Origin: a bacterium YEK0313
GTDB taxonomy: Bacteria; Pseudomonadota; Alphaproteobacteria; Rhizobiales; Phreatobacteraceae
NCBI GenBank assembly: GCA_000751295.2
Contig: CCMO02000001.1
Location: 2,033,501 to 2,097,500, forward strand
DNA: 64,000 bases
Reading direction: 5' to 3'
Shown piece after piece: positions 52,131 to 60,930 of the stretch; position 1 is the first letter of the stretch; each line of letters begins with the position of its first letter. The notes beneath the pieces were generated by a model that was not told where the DNA came from, made no database searches, and saw nothing but the letters and a program-made list of their open reading frames with translations. The position numbers and the translations under genes are program-made.

Positions 52131-53630
52131 ATGGATCTGATCGGCAATCTCGCAACCGGCTTCGCGGTCGCCTTGACGCCGCTGAATCTTGCCTTCTGCC
52201 TCGTCGGCGTGATCATCGGAACATTGGTCGGCGTGCTGCCCGGCATCGCGCCGATCACCACCATCGCCATTCTCCTGCCCTTCACCTTTTCCCTGCCGCC
52301 GGCCTCGGCCCTGATCATGCTGTCGGGCATCTTCTACGGCGCGCAATATGGCGGCTCGACCACCGCGATCCTGGTCAATCTGCCGGGCGAATCCTCCTCG
52401 ATCGTCACCTGTCTGGACGGGCACCAGATGGCGCGCCAGGGCCGGGCCGGCCCGGCGCTCGCCATCGCGGCCATAGCCTCGTTCTTTGCCGGCACGATCG
52501 CCACCGTGATCATCGCGACGGCGAGCGTGCCGCTCGCCTGGCTCGCCGTCAGGTTCACCGCGCCGGAATATTTCAGCCTGATGGTGCTGGGCCTCACCGG
52601 CTCGGTGGCGCTCGCCCACGGTGCGCCGGGCAAGGCGGTGGCCATGGTCCTCGTCGGCCTGCTGCTCGGGCTGGTCGGCATCGACGTCAATACCGGCCTG
52701 CCGCGCATGACGCTGGGCATCGGCGAACTCGGCGACGGCATCGGCTTCGTGCCGATCGCCATTGGCATGTTCGGCATCGCCGAGCTCGTCGTCGCGCTCG
52801 GCCGGCCGCAGGACCGCAGCCTGCTGACCGGCGCGGTCAGCAATCTCTGGCCGCGCTGGGCGGAAATCCGCGCCTGCCTGCCGGCGATGACGCGCGGCAC
52901 GCTCCTCGGCTCGGTGCTGGGCGTGCTGCCGGGGGGCGGGGCGGCCCTGTCGTCCTTCGCGGCCTACGGGCTGGAGAAGAAGATCTCGGCGACGCCGGAA
53001 CGTTTCGGCCATGGCGCGATCGAGGGCGTCGCCGCGCCCGAGGCGGCCAACAATGCCGGCGCGCAGACCTCGTTCATCCCCCTGCTGACCCTCGGCATTC
53101 CCGGCAATGCCATCATGGCACTGATGGTGGGGGCCATGATGATCCACGGCATCCAGCCGGGCCCGGAGGTGATGACCGCGCAGCGCCAGCTGTTCTGGGG
53201 CGTGATCGCCTCCATGTGGCTCGGCAACCTGATGCTTATCGTGCTCAACCTGCCGCTCATCGGCCTCTGGGTCTCGCTGCTGCGCGTGCCCTATCGCATC
53301 CTGTTTCCCGCCATCGTCCTGTTCTGCTGCATCGGCACCTATTCGATCAGCAATTCGGCCTTCGACATCGTCCTGATGCTGCTGTTCGCCGCCGCCGGCG
53401 TGTTCTTCATCAAGGTCGGGGCGGAGCCGGCACCCTTCATCCTCGGCTTCATTCTCGGACCGCTGATGGAGGAGAATTTCCGCCGCGCCATGAACCTCTC
53501 GCGCGGCGACCCGAGGGTATTCCTCGAGCGGCCGATCAGCGCGGCCCTGCTCGCCTGCGCCGTCCTCCTGCTCGTCGTGCTGGCCATGCCGGCTGTCAGG
53601 GCCAAGCGGGATGAAGTGTTCCAAGAATGA
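52131..53630 (+). CDS. tctA: Tripartite tricarboxylate transporter large permease (TctA family)
   Basis: A 499-residue membrane protein with about twelve helices. GVLPGIAPITTIAILLPFTF, SGIFYGAQYGGSTTAILVNLPGE, and LGVLPGGGAALSSFAAYGLEKKIS with GAIEGVAAPEAANNAGAQTSFIPLLTLGIPGNAIMALMVGAM are conserved TctA blocks. It ends the tctCBA operon; each intergenic spacing is 59 nt. The substrate is probably a di- or tricarboxylate. Confidence 0.95.
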   Translation: MDLIGNLATGFAVALTPLNLAFCLVGVIIGTLVGVLPGIAPITTIAILLPFTFSLPPASALIMLSGIFYGAQYGGSTTAILVNLPGESSSIVTCLDGHQMARQGRAGPALAIAAIASFFAGTIATVIIATASVPLAWLAVRFTAPEYFSLMVLGLTGSVALAHGAPGKAVAMVLVGLLLGLVGIDVNTGLPRMTLGIGELGDGIGFVPIAIGMFGIAELVVALGRPQDRSLLTGAVSNLWPRWAEIRACLPAMTRGTLLGSVLGVLPGGGAALSSFAAYGLEKKISATPERFGHGAIEGVAAPEAANNAGAQTSFIPLLTLGIPGNAIMALMVGAMMIHGIQPGPEVMTAQRQLFWGVIASMWLGNLMLIVLNLPLIGLWVSLLRVPYRILFPAIVLFCCIGTYSISNSAFDIVLMLLFAAAGVFFIKVGAEPAPFILGFILGPLMEENFRRAMNLSRGDPRVFLERPISAALLACAVLLLVVLAMPAVRAKRDEVFQE

Positions 53631-53752
53631 AACAAGACGAAAAATCGTTCCAAATCAAAAGGATGATGCTCCCTTTTGGCCGATCACGCGGTGTCACAAG
53701 GCCGTGACGGCGCCGTCTCGGCTTGCCAATGCGGCTCCCGGGTCCAATATTG

Positions 53753-53792
53753 TGCGATGCAGCAACTGCTGTGGAATTTGCTGCGATGCAGC
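53753..53792 (+). promoter_or_regulatory. Repeated TGCGATGCAGC, PhaR-like sites upstream of the PHB depolymerase gene
   Basis: TGCGATGCAGC occurs at 53753-53763 and again at 53782-53792. The second includes CTGC-GAT-GCAG, matching the CTGC-N3-4-GCAG sequence described for the polyhydroxybutyrate regulator PhaR of Rhodobacter. The sites lie 48-87 nt before the start of the depolymerase-type gene. Confidence 0.5.
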
Positions 53793-53839
53793 GTAAACTT
53801 TGCAGCGTCCTTGGGCGCGCTGGACCACAGGGTGCCGAC

Positions 53840-54976
53840 ATGACCGGACTTTCCGCCTCCCTTGCCAAGCTCATGCGCCAGCGCCGCGACTGGTACGCCT
53901 CGCTGCCCGCGGGCGATGCGCACGTGGCGCCGGACGCTGCCGCGGGGCGGCTGGCCGAGGTGTCGGGGTTCGGCACCAATCCCGGCCGCCTGCGCATGTT
54001 CGCCTACATCCCGCCGGCCCTGCGCGCGGGCGCGCCGCTCGTCGTGGTGCTGCACGGCTGCACCCAGGATGCGGCCGGCTATGATCGCGGCTCGGGCTGG
54101 TCGGAGCTTGCCGAGCGGCACGGATTTGCCGTGCTCTATGCCGAGCAGCAGCGCGTCAACAACCCCAATCTCTGCTTCAACTGGTTCCGGCGCGGCGACA
54201 CCGAGCGGGGCCGGGGCGAACCTCTGTCGATCCGACAGATGGTCCGCCGCATGCTGCGCGACCACAAGCTGGATGCCGGCCGGGTGTTCGTCACCGGACT
54301 TTCGGCCGGCGGCGCGATGACAGCCGTCATGCTCGCGACCTATCCCGACCTGTTCGCCGCGGGCGCCATCATCGGCGGCCTGCCGCACGGCGCGGCCCGC
54401 AATGTCCAGGAAGCCTTCACCAGCATGGCCGGCGGCGTCAGCCGCGAGGCGGCCGCATGGGGCGACCTCGTGCGCTCGGCCTCCCTGCACAAAGGGCGCT
54501 GGCCGCGGGTGTCGATATGGCACGGCACAGAGGACGCCACGGTCCGCCTCGCCAACGCCCATGAGCTGGTGAAGCAGTGGACCGATGTCCACGGCCTCGG
54601 CGCAGTCGAACCGGCGCGCGAACTCGGCGCGGCCCATGAGCGGCTGACCTGGTCCGACCGGCACGGACCGGCGGTCGAGCTCGTCACCATTGCCGGCATG
54701 GGGCACGGCGTGCCCGTCGCGGGGGCGGAAGAAGGCGGCGGCGAGCCCGGTCCTTATTTTCTCGAAGCCGGCCTGGCCTCGACGCGCCGCATCGCCGCCT
54801 TTTGGGGGCTCATCCCCGCGCGCGCGGCTGCGCGGCCGACGCGCGCGCCGCGCAAGGACTGGCGCACCATGCCGCGGCAGTCGAGGCCCGCGCGCGGCGA
54901 AGCGGCCGCGGCACCGGCCGAAGAGATCGGAACGACGATCGTCCGAGCGCTCAAGGCTGCCGGACTGATGCGCTGA
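53840..54976 (+). CDS. PHB depolymerase family esterase
   Basis: A 378-residue alpha/beta-hydrolase of the esterase-PHB-depolymerase family. Oxyanion motif VVVLHGCTQDAAGYD, CFNWF, nucleophile elbow TGLSAGGAM (GxSxG), WHGTEDATV with the acid residue, and GMGHGVPV with the catalytic histidine are all in place. No signal peptide is seen, so it is more likely an intracellular polyester or ester hydrolase. The C-terminal about 60 residues are rich in Ala, Arg and Pro. The ATG at 53840 is selected because the family N-terminal MTGLSASLAKLMRQ begins there. Confidence 0.9.
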   Translation: MTGLSASLAKLMRQRRDWYASLPAGDAHVAPDAAAGRLAEVSGFGTNPGRLRMFAYIPPALRAGAPLVVVLHGCTQDAAGYDRGSGWSELAERHGFAVLYAEQQRVNNPNLCFNWFRRGDTERGRGEPLSIRQMVRRMLRDHKLDAGRVFVTGLSAGGAMTAVMLATYPDLFAAGAIIGGLPHGAARNVQEAFTSMAGGVSREAAAWGDLVRSASLHKGRWPRVSIWHGTEDATVRLANAHELVKQWTDVHGLGAVEPARELGAAHERLTWSDRHGPAVELVTIAGMGHGVPVAGAEEGGGEPGPYFLEAGLASTRRIAAFWGLIPARAAARPTRAPRKDWRTMPRQSRPARGEAAAAPAEEIGTTIVRALKAAGLMR

Positions 54977-55007
54977 ATGCTCGCCAGCCGGCCGCGGCGC
55001 TCCACCG

Positions 55008-55370
55008 CTACTGCATCAGCGCCGGCGCGCCGGGCAGGGGCCGCAGGAACAGGTAATGCGCGATCAGGCGCTGGCCGATGGAATTGTCGACGAGGACCTG
55101 GCCCTCGTCCTTGAGCGGGTCGAGCGCCGCCTCGCAGTCGACCGACCATTCGAACGGATATTCGAGGCCGAAGACCGTCATCACATGCGGTGGGAACGTC
55201 ACCTTCAGGCGCAGGCGCACCTGCTTGGTCACCGCATCGATCTCATAGCTGCCGTCGTAGCGGGCCGTGCCGCGGTCCGCGCCGTAGACACGGCCGCCCT
55301 CGAATACGAACATGCCCATGCCGGCATCGCCGCCGGTGGTGAAATCGATGCCGTACATGCCTTCGCGCAT
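55008..55370 (-). CDS. GrlR-like small regulatory protein
   Basis: A 120-residue protein whose first half REGMYGIDFTTGGDAGMGMFVFEGGRVYGADRGTARYDGSYEID fits the lipocalin-like fold of GrlR (negative regulator of type III secretion in E. coli), where GxGxxxxxxGxxxGxD and a GxY strand recur. No type III genes are in the window. Environmental bacteria carry such proteins outside secretion loci with unknown function. It converges on the esterase gene. Confidence 0.65.
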   Translation of the reverse strand: MREGMYGIDFTTGGDAGMGMFVFEGGRVYGADRGTARYDGSYEIDAVTKQVRLRLKVTFPPHVMTVFGLEYPFEWSVDCEAALDPLKDEGQVLVDNSIGQRLIAHYLFLRPLPGAPALMQ

Positions 55371-55564
55371 GACCCCTGCTGCCCCGTCGATCCGTTAAGC
55401 TGGGCGAGCTAGACCCGGATTCGGACGGATTCGTGGAATCTCCTTGGGCCAATCGTGATGCAGGGCAGGGCTGCCGCGAATTTGGCGGCAAGAGACGGAG
55501 TGCGGCCGCAAGACGATCGCTTAAGCGCAACGATCGCGCGAGGCTGACCATGCGAGGCAAGGCC

Positions 55565-56215
55565 ATGATGGACGATCTGTTCGGGGATCAGCCCGGCAAC
55601 ACCGGGCAGCGCGAGGACCTGGCGGCCGGAGCGGTCATCCTGCGCGGCCGGGCGCTGCCGGCCGATGCGCTCCTGTCGGCGCTCGACACCGTCGTCGCCG
55701 CGGCGCCGTTCCGCAACATGGTGACGCCGGGCGGCTTCACCATGTCGGTCGCCATGACCAATTGCGGCGCCGCCGGCTGGGTCACCGACCGGCGCGGCTA
55801 TCGCTACGATGCCGTCGATCCGGAAAGCGGCCGGCCGTGGCCTGATATGCCCCGGCCCTTCCTGGAGCTTGCCTGCGCCGCTGCGGCCGAGGCCGGCTAT
55901 CGGGACTTCGTGCCGGATGCGTGCCTGATCAACCGCTACCGGCCCGGCGCGCGGCTGTCGCTGCACCAGGACCGCAACGAGCGCGACTACGACCAGCCGA
56001 TCGTCTCGGTCTCGCTCGGCCTGCCTGCCACGTTCCAGTTCGGTGGCCTGGAGCGAACCGATCCCGTCCGCAAGGTGCCGCTCCGCCACGGCGACGTGGT
56101 GGTCTGGGGCGGGCCGTCGCGGCTCTTCTATCACGGCATTCCCGCGCTCAAGGACGGCGAGCATCCGGCCGTCGGCCGCGCCCGGTTCAATCTCACCTTC
56201 CGCAAGGCGCTCTGA
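55565..56215 (+). CDS. alkB: DNA oxidative demethylase AlkB
   Basis: A 216-residue Fe(II)/2-oxoglutarate dioxygenase that removes methyl groups from 1-methyladenine and 3-methylcytosine. Iron ligands H134, D136 (LSLHQD) and H190 (FYHGI) and the 2-oxoglutarate arginines R207 and R213 (RARFNLTFR) are offset by exactly 3 from E. coli AlkB (H131, D133, H187, R204, R210). The nucleotide-recognition lid and NMVTPGGFTMSVAMTNCG are also conserved. The start at 55565 gives the same length as E. coli AlkB; the ATG at 55550 would add five residues. It precedes an ogt-type gene on the same strand. Confidence 0.95.
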   Translation: MMDDLFGDQPGNTGQREDLAAGAVILRGRALPADALLSALDTVVAAAPFRNMVTPGGFTMSVAMTNCGAAGWVTDRRGYRYDAVDPESGRPWPDMPRPFLELACAAAAEAGYRDFVPDACLINRYRPGARLSLHQDRNERDYDQPIVSVSLGLPATFQFGGLERTDPVRKVPLRHGDVVVWGGPSRLFYHGIPALKDGEHPAVGRARFNLTFRKAL

Positions 56216-56315
56216 CCGGAAAAGTGAATTTGACCGCAAGGATGGGAGCGCCTCCGAAGCCGGCCGAACCTATCCTTTCGCACCATCACGATGCGATGGC
56301 CGAAAGGACAGGACC

Positions 56316-56837
56316 ATGACCGAGACCATTCGTTATGCGCTGGGCGAGAGCTCGCTTGGCACCTTCGTCGCCGCGACCTCCGCGCGCGGCCTCGTCGCCT
56401 TCGAATTCGTCGATACGAGGCCGGCGGCGGCGCTCGCGCTCGGGGCACGGTTTGCCGGGGCCGCGCTGATCGACGACGCGGCAGGGCTGCGGCCGGTGCT
56501 GGGCACGCTCGCGGCAGTGATCGACAACCCGGTCGCCGATCCCGGCCTGCCGCTCGATCCGCGCGGCACCGACTATCAGATCCGGGTCTGGGAGGCGCTG
56601 CGGTCGGTGCCGGCCGGGCGGACGACGAGCTATGGCGAGATCGCCTCGCGGCTCGGTGCGCCGCGCGAGGCGCGCGAAGTGGGCGAAGCCTGCGCGGCCA
56701 ATACGATCGCCATCCTCATTCCTTGCCATCGGGTGCTGAAGAAGGACGGTTCTCTCTCGGGCTATCGCTGGGGCTTTCGCCGCAAGCGTCAGCTGATCGC
56801 TCGCGAACAGGCCGCAGCCACCTTCCAGCTCGCCTGA
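56316..56837 (+). CDS. ogt: Methylated-DNA--protein-cysteine methyltransferase (Ada C-terminal type)
   Basis: A 173-residue alkyltransferase. LDPRGTDYQIRVWEALRSVPAGRTTSYGEIA, EACAANTIAILIPCHRVLKKDGSLSGYRWGFRRKRQL is the C-terminal domain of Ada almost throughout, with active cysteine in PCHRV. The N-terminal Ada methylphosphotriester sensor domain is absent. It follows alkB by 100 nt, so base demethylation and O6-alkylguanine repair are paired. The ATG at 56316 has AAGGA 7 nt ahead. Confidence 0.94.
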   Translation: MTETIRYALGESSLGTFVAATSARGLVAFEFVDTRPAAALALGARFAGAALIDDAAGLRPVLGTLAAVIDNPVADPGLPLDPRGTDYQIRVWEALRSVPAGRTTSYGEIASRLGAPREAREVGEACAANTIAILIPCHRVLKKDGSLSGYRWGFRRKRQLIAREQAAATFQLA

Positions 56838-56850
56838 CCATGAACACCGG

Positions 56851-56887
56851 AAGGGCGGGCGGCGCGGTTCGGCCGGCCGCCGCCCTT
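56851..56887. terminator. Hairpin between convergent ogt and GST genes
   Basis: AAGGGCGGGCGGC pairs with GCCGCCGCCCTT apart from one bulged G. It lies between the ogt stop (56837) and the convergent GST stop (56895) and can act on both transcripts. Confidence 0.45.
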
Positions 56888-56894
56888 GCCGGGG

Positions 56895-57548
56895 TCAGTA
56901 GTCGAGGCGTCCATGGAGATCGCCGAAGGGGATCATGACGTGACGGCGATAGGCGGGACGCGCCTGGAGCCGCTCGTACCAGCCTTCCACGTGCGGCACG
57001 GACGGCCGCTCGATATCGAGTTCGAAATAGCGGTAGAGCGTCGTGCCGGCGGGGATGTCGGCCAGGCCGAAATCGTCGCCCGCCAGGAAGGCGTGCTGCG
57101 CGAGGATGCGATCGAGCAGGCGGAAATAGCCGGAGCAGCGTTCGAGGCTGGCGCGGATCGCGGCCCAGTTCCGCTCCGCGGCGGGCGTCCGGTAGTAGCC
57201 CCAGAAGATACCGCCGAGGAAGGCCGGCTGGAGCGCGGTCTGCGACCAGTCCATCCATTGGTCGGCGCGGGCGCGCCGCGCGGCGTCGCCCGGCCAGAGC
57301 CGCTCGCCGCCATGTTGCGCGGCGAGATAGCGCAGGATCGCATGGGATTCCCAGACGATCGCTGTGCCGTCGCGCAGCACCGGCACGCGGCCGTGCGGGT
57401 TCATGGCGAGGAAGGCGGCATCGTCGAGGCCGCCGAAACTGCCGCCGGCATCGACATGGTGATGCGCGAGGGCGAGCTCCCCGACGAGCCACATGACCTT
57501 CTGCACGTTGAACGAGCTGCGCCGCCCCCAGATCGTGATCGCCGTCAT
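56895..57548 (-). CDS. Glutathione S-transferase family protein
   Basis: A 217-residue GST. The thioredoxin-like N domain shows IWGRRSSFNVQKVMWLVGELAL and the cis-proline glutathione motif NPHGRVPVLRDGTAIVWESHAILRYLA (ESxAI). The helical C domain has DWSQTALQPAFLGGIFWG and AGDDFGLADIPAGTTLYRYFEL (the N-capping box). The serine near the N terminus (RRSS) is the likely catalytic residue. Its start is 5 nt after the SulP stop, so it is co-transcribed with that transporter. Confidence 0.93.
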   Translation of the reverse strand: MTAITIWGRRSSFNVQKVMWLVGELALAHHHVDAGGSFGGLDDAAFLAMNPHGRVPVLRDGTAIVWESHAILRYLAAQHGGERLWPGDAARRARADQWMDWSQTALQPAFLGGIFWGYYRTPAAERNWAAIRASLERCSGYFRLLDRILAQHAFLAGDDFGLADIPAGTTLYRYFELDIERPSVPHVEGWYERLQARPAYRRHVMIPFGDLHGRLDY

Positions 57549-57553
57549 CCCCG

Positions 57554-59254
57554 TCACCTGTCCGGCGTGGCGCCGTGGCCGAGCGTGGTCACCGCTTCCT
57601 CGACGCTGTGGAACAGCCGGCCCGGCCCGAGCGCGGCGAGAACCCCGAACCGCTCCAGCGCCCGCTCGGCGCGCACCGACTGCAGTCGGGCTATGGCAAA
57701 GTCCATGCCGGCGGCGCGGCAGGCGGCAATGGTCGCCTTCAGCGCATTGGCGGCGGTGAAGTCGATATTGGCGATGCCGCCGGCCTCGAGCACCACCAGC
57801 GCGACCGGCCGGCCGGCTCCCGCGATCAGGCGCTCGACCCCCTGCGAAAAGGTGCGCGCATTGGCGAACAGGAGCGGCGCCGGGAAGCCCGCGACCAGCA
57901 CGCCCGGCTGCCGCTCGCCCGCCTGCTGGCGATCCGGCGGCCACCAGACCGTGGTGCCGCCGATGCGGTGGAATTCTACCGGCCGCGTCTCGGTGGTCAT
58001 CCAGACCCCGTGCAGCAGCGACAGCCCGATGCCGATGGCGACGCCGGTCTGGATCGGCAGCATGACGATGGCGGCGGCGGTGAGGGCGATCAGCGCGAAC
58101 TCGGCCGGAGCCTGGCGGGCGACCGCCACCATGGTGCCGACACGGAAGATCCGCTGGGCGACGAACAGCAGCACGCCGGCCAGCGCGGCCTCCGGCACGC
58201 TGGCGAGCAGGCTGCCGCCGAACAGGGCGAGGGCCAGCACGATGGCCGCGGCAACCAGCGGAGCGGCCTGTGTCGCACCGCCGGTTTCGGCGACGATGGC
58301 GGTGCGTGGCGGACTGGCATTGACCGGCATGGTGCCGAGTGCGCCGGCGGCAAGGTTCGCCGCTCCCAGCCCGATGAAGTCGCGGTCGACATTGCTCGCC
58401 CGTCCCCCCGGATCCGGGAACGAATGGCTCACTGTCGCCGTCTGCATCATGACCACCAGCGCCACCGTGAGCGCCAGCGGCAGGACCTCGCGCAGGTCCT
58501 CGAAACCGGCCGAGGGCGCGACCGGCACCGGCAGGCCGCCGGGCAGGGCGCCGAGCACCGCGACGCCCCGCCGCTCCAGGTCGAGGGCGACGACGCACAG
58601 GGTCGCGAGCGCCACCGCGATGAGTGCACCGGGGATCTGGCTGCTGATCCGCTCGCTGGCGATCAACAGGGCGAGCACGCCGGCGCCGATGGCGAGCGTG
58701 ATCGGGTTGATCGCATGGCGCGCCGACCAGACGCCGGCGAGCTTGTCGAACATGTTGCCGGGAGCGCTCGGCACGCCGAGCAGCGCCGGCAACTGGGAGG
58801 CGACGATGTGGATCGAAATGCCCGCGAGAAAACCGGTCAGCACCGGTTCGGACAGGAGATCGGCGACCCAGCCGAGCCGAAGCATGCCGCCGATGGCGAG
58901 CAGCACGCCGACCGCAAGCGCCAGGGTGACCGCCGCCGATGCAAGGCTGGCGGAGCCCGACGCCGCGATGGCGGCGAGGGCACCGGCAAAGATCGGAGTG
59001 ATGGTCGAATCCACCCCCACCGTCATGATCCGGCTGGCGCCGAAAAGCGCGAAGCCGATGGTGGCGGCGATGAAGGCGTAGAAGCCGACCTGCGGCTCGA
59101 AGCCGCCGAGTCTTGCCGTCGCCATCTGTTCAGGGATGGTGATGGCCGCGAGCGTCAGGCCGGCGAGGACGTCGCGGCGGAACCGGCCGAAGCGACCGGC
59201 GGGCGTGTCCGCCGACCGCGCAGCGGGCGAGGGTTCGGAAGCCGCATCGTTCAT
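57554..59254 (-). CDS. SulP family anion transporter with STAS domain
   Basis: A 566-residue SulP permease. The membrane domain (about 25-420) includes GLTLAAITIPEQMATARLGGFEPQVGFYAF, GSRIMTVGVDSTITP-like sequence (ASRIMTVGVDSTITPIF), and GTMPVNASPPRTAIVAETGGATQAAPLVAA, the usual SulP blocks. A cytoplasmic STAS domain occupies about 455-560 (PAPLLFANARTF, VLEAGGIANIDFTAANAL). Family members carry sulfate, bicarbonate or dicarboxylates by symport; the substrate is not evident. It is the first gene of the SulP-GST unit. Confidence 0.94.
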   Translation of the reverse strand: MNDAASEPSPAARSADTPAGRFGRFRRDVLAGLTLAAITIPEQMATARLGGFEPQVGFYAFIAATIGFALFGASRIMTVGVDSTITPIFAGALAAIAASGSASLASAAVTLALAVGVLLAIGGMLRLGWVADLLSEPVLTGFLAGISIHIVASQLPALLGVPSAPGNMFDKLAGVWSARHAINPITLAIGAGVLALLIASERISSQIPGALIAVALATLCVVALDLERRGVAVLGALPGGLPVPVAPSAGFEDLREVLPLALTVALVVMMQTATVSHSFPDPGGRASNVDRDFIGLGAANLAAGALGTMPVNASPPRTAIVAETGGATQAAPLVAAAIVLALALFGGSLLASVPEAALAGVLLFVAQRIFRVGTMVAVARQAPAEFALIALTAAAIVMLPIQTGVAIGIGLSLLHGVWMTTETRPVEFHRIGGTTVWWPPDRQQAGERQPGVLVAGFPAPLLFANARTFSQGVERLIAGAGRPVALVVLEAGGIANIDFTAANALKATIAACRAAGMDFAIARLQSVRAERALERFGVLAALGPGRLFHSVEEAVTTLGHGATPDR

Positions 59255-59317
59255 AACGCTGTCCCCTGCGCCCGGCGATGTCCTATCGACGGCCGCGACG
59301 CGGACGGCATCAAGCCG

Positions 59318-60487
59318 TCAGGCGCAGCAATCGGCGATCAGGCGGGCGAGGAAGCGCTCGCCGGCTTCGAATTCCGACACTTCGATATATTCGTCGGCCT
59401 GGTGCGCCTGCGCGATATCGCCCGGGCCGCAGACCACCGTCGACCAGCCCGGGCGCTGGAACAACCCCGCTTCCGTCCCGTAGGACACGACGTGGCTGCC
59501 ATTGTCGCCGGTCAGCCGGCGCACCAGCCGTTCGGCGGCGCCGTCGGTTTCCGGCTTCAGCCCCAGCACGATCGAGCGCGGCAGCACCTTCACGCCGGAA
59601 TCGGGCGCGATGCGTTTCATGCCGGGTTCGACCTCCTCGCGGATGTAGCGCAGATAGCGGTCGCGATAGGAGGCGGGATCCTCGGTCGGAATGGCGCGGA
59701 CATCGGTGACGAACGAACAGTTGGCGGCCACCACATTGGCGGCCGTGCCGCCGTGGATCACGCCGCAATGGAGCGTCGTATAGGGCGGGGCGAAGGGGTT
59801 GGCGGGATCGGCTCGGCGGGCGTTCTCGGCCATGGTGTCGGCGAGCCAGGTGACCAGCCGGGCGGCGACCATGACGGCGCTGACGCCCTGGTCGATGCGG
59901 CTCGAATGGACCGTGTGGCCGGTCACTTCGGTGTGGAACGACAGCGAGCCCTTGTGGCCGGTCACCACCTGCATGCGCGTCGGCTCGCCGACGATGACGG
60001 CCGATGGCGTCGGCACGGTCGCGACCATCGCCTCGACCATGTCCGGCGCGCCGAGGCAGCCGACCTCCTCGTCATAGGACATGGCGATGTGGATCGGCCT
60101 CGCCAGCCTGGCGCGCGTCATGGCGGGCACCGCGGCCAGCACCAGGGCGTCGAAGCCCTTCATGTCGCAGGTGCCGCGTCCGTAGAGCCGGCCGCCGCGC
60201 TCGGCCACCGTCCAGGGGTCGCTGGTCCAGGCCTGGCTTTCCACCGGGACGACATCGGTGTGGCCGGACAGGATCACGCCGCCGGGAACGTTCGGGCCGA
60301 TCGTTGCATAGAGATTGGCCTTGGTTCCCTCCGCATTCGGCACCAGCCGGCTCTCGACGCCATGGCTCGCAAGGTAGTCCTTGATGAAGGCGATGCAGTC
60401 GAGATTGGAAACGCTCGACACGGTGGGAAAGCCGACCAGCCGATCGAGCATGGCGCGGGCGGAAAGGACGGTCGGGGCGTTGGACAT
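59318..60487 (-). CDS. argE: Acetylornithine deacetylase
   Basis: A 389-residue M20 enzyme releasing ornithine from N-acetylornithine. Zinc-site motifs are ILSGHTDVVPV, GRGTCDMKGFDALVLA and YDEEVGCLGAPDMV, with VIVGEPTRMQVVTGHKGSLSFHTEVTGH introducing the lid domain and AQAHQADEYIEVSEF at the end. These are characteristic of ArgE rather than DapE. The ATG at 60487 gives the normal N terminus. A 63-nt gap separates it from sulP, which is on the same strand. Confidence 0.9.
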   Translation of the reverse strand: MSNAPTVLSARAMLDRLVGFPTVSSVSNLDCIAFIKDYLASHGVESRLVPNAEGTKANLYATIGPNVPGGVILSGHTDVVPVESQAWTSDPWTVAERGGRLYGRGTCDMKGFDALVLAAVPAMTRARLARPIHIAMSYDEEVGCLGAPDMVEAMVATVPTPSAVIVGEPTRMQVVTGHKGSLSFHTEVTGHTVHSSRIDQGVSAVMVAARLVTWLADTMAENARRADPANPFAPPYTTLHCGVIHGGTAANVVAANCSFVTDVRAIPTEDPASYRDRYLRYIREEVEPGMKRIAPDSGVKVLPRSIVLGLKPETDGAAERLVRRLTGDNGSHVVSYGTEAGLFQRPGWSTVVCGPGDIAQAHQADEYIEVSEFEAGERFLARLIADCCA

Positions 60488-60739
60488 CAGGGCATCCGGG
60501 CTGGGCGGGATCGGGCGGGGCGCCGCCGCTGCCGCTGGGCGAAGCCCATGATCGGAAGCGATGGCGGGCCGGCCGGCACGGCGCCGGTCGACCGCCGAAC
60601 CTTGCCGCTTTTGGCCTGGCAAGGCGAGCCCGTTCGGCAGGCATGGGCCAGCCGGAACTGTCGAGATAGGTCGGGATGCCCACCCGTTGCGCGCCGCGCG
60701 GAACCTGAATGGATCGGTATAACTCATTGAAATAATGTC

Positions 60740-60761
60740 GATTCAGGCGGCGGCCTGAATC
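60740..60761. repeat. Inverted repeat GATTCAGGC / GCCTGAATC
   Basis: Perfect 9-bp arms with a GGCG spacer in the argE-side intergenic region; a further CTGAATC follows. It could be an operator for either flanking promoter or a transcript hairpin. Confidence 0.4.
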
Positions 60762-60888
60762 TGAATCGAAGCTTGAGCCAGCTGCTCCGACGAATGCCTG
60801 CCACGCTCGGCGTGCAGACGGCACGGTGGATGACGCCGCTCCGTCGCGGATCGCTTGATAGCCGGATCTTGCGGAGCATTGCGCGATC

Positions 60889-60903
60889 GAACATAAAGGG
60901 AAC
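60889..60903 (+). promoter_or_regulatory. LexA box (alphaproteobacterial GAAC-N7-GAAC)
   Basis: GAAC, seven bases (ATAAAGG), GAAC: the reverse-complement form of the GTTC-N7-GTTC direct repeat bound by LexA in Rhodobacter and Sinorhizobium. It lies 27 nt before the ATG of the small gene at 60931 in otherwise GC-rich DNA, so SOS control of that gene is likely. Confidence 0.65.
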
Positions 60904-60930
60904 ATTGAGGCCGGCGCGCGCGGGAAGGCC

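Larger units (their letters stand above)
60488..60930. other. Non-coding stretch with two regulatory-looking elements
   Basis: These 443 nt between the argE start and the small gene at 60931 contain no convincing gene. They hold an inverted repeat at 60740-60761 and a LexA-type box at 60889-60903. Open frames present are arginine/proline-rich and look like noise. Confidence 0.5.

Noticed and set aside
57575..60730. Long open frame on the plus strand (about 1051 codons)
   Set aside because: It is antisense to SulP and ArgE, whose conserved motifs establish the minus strand as coding.
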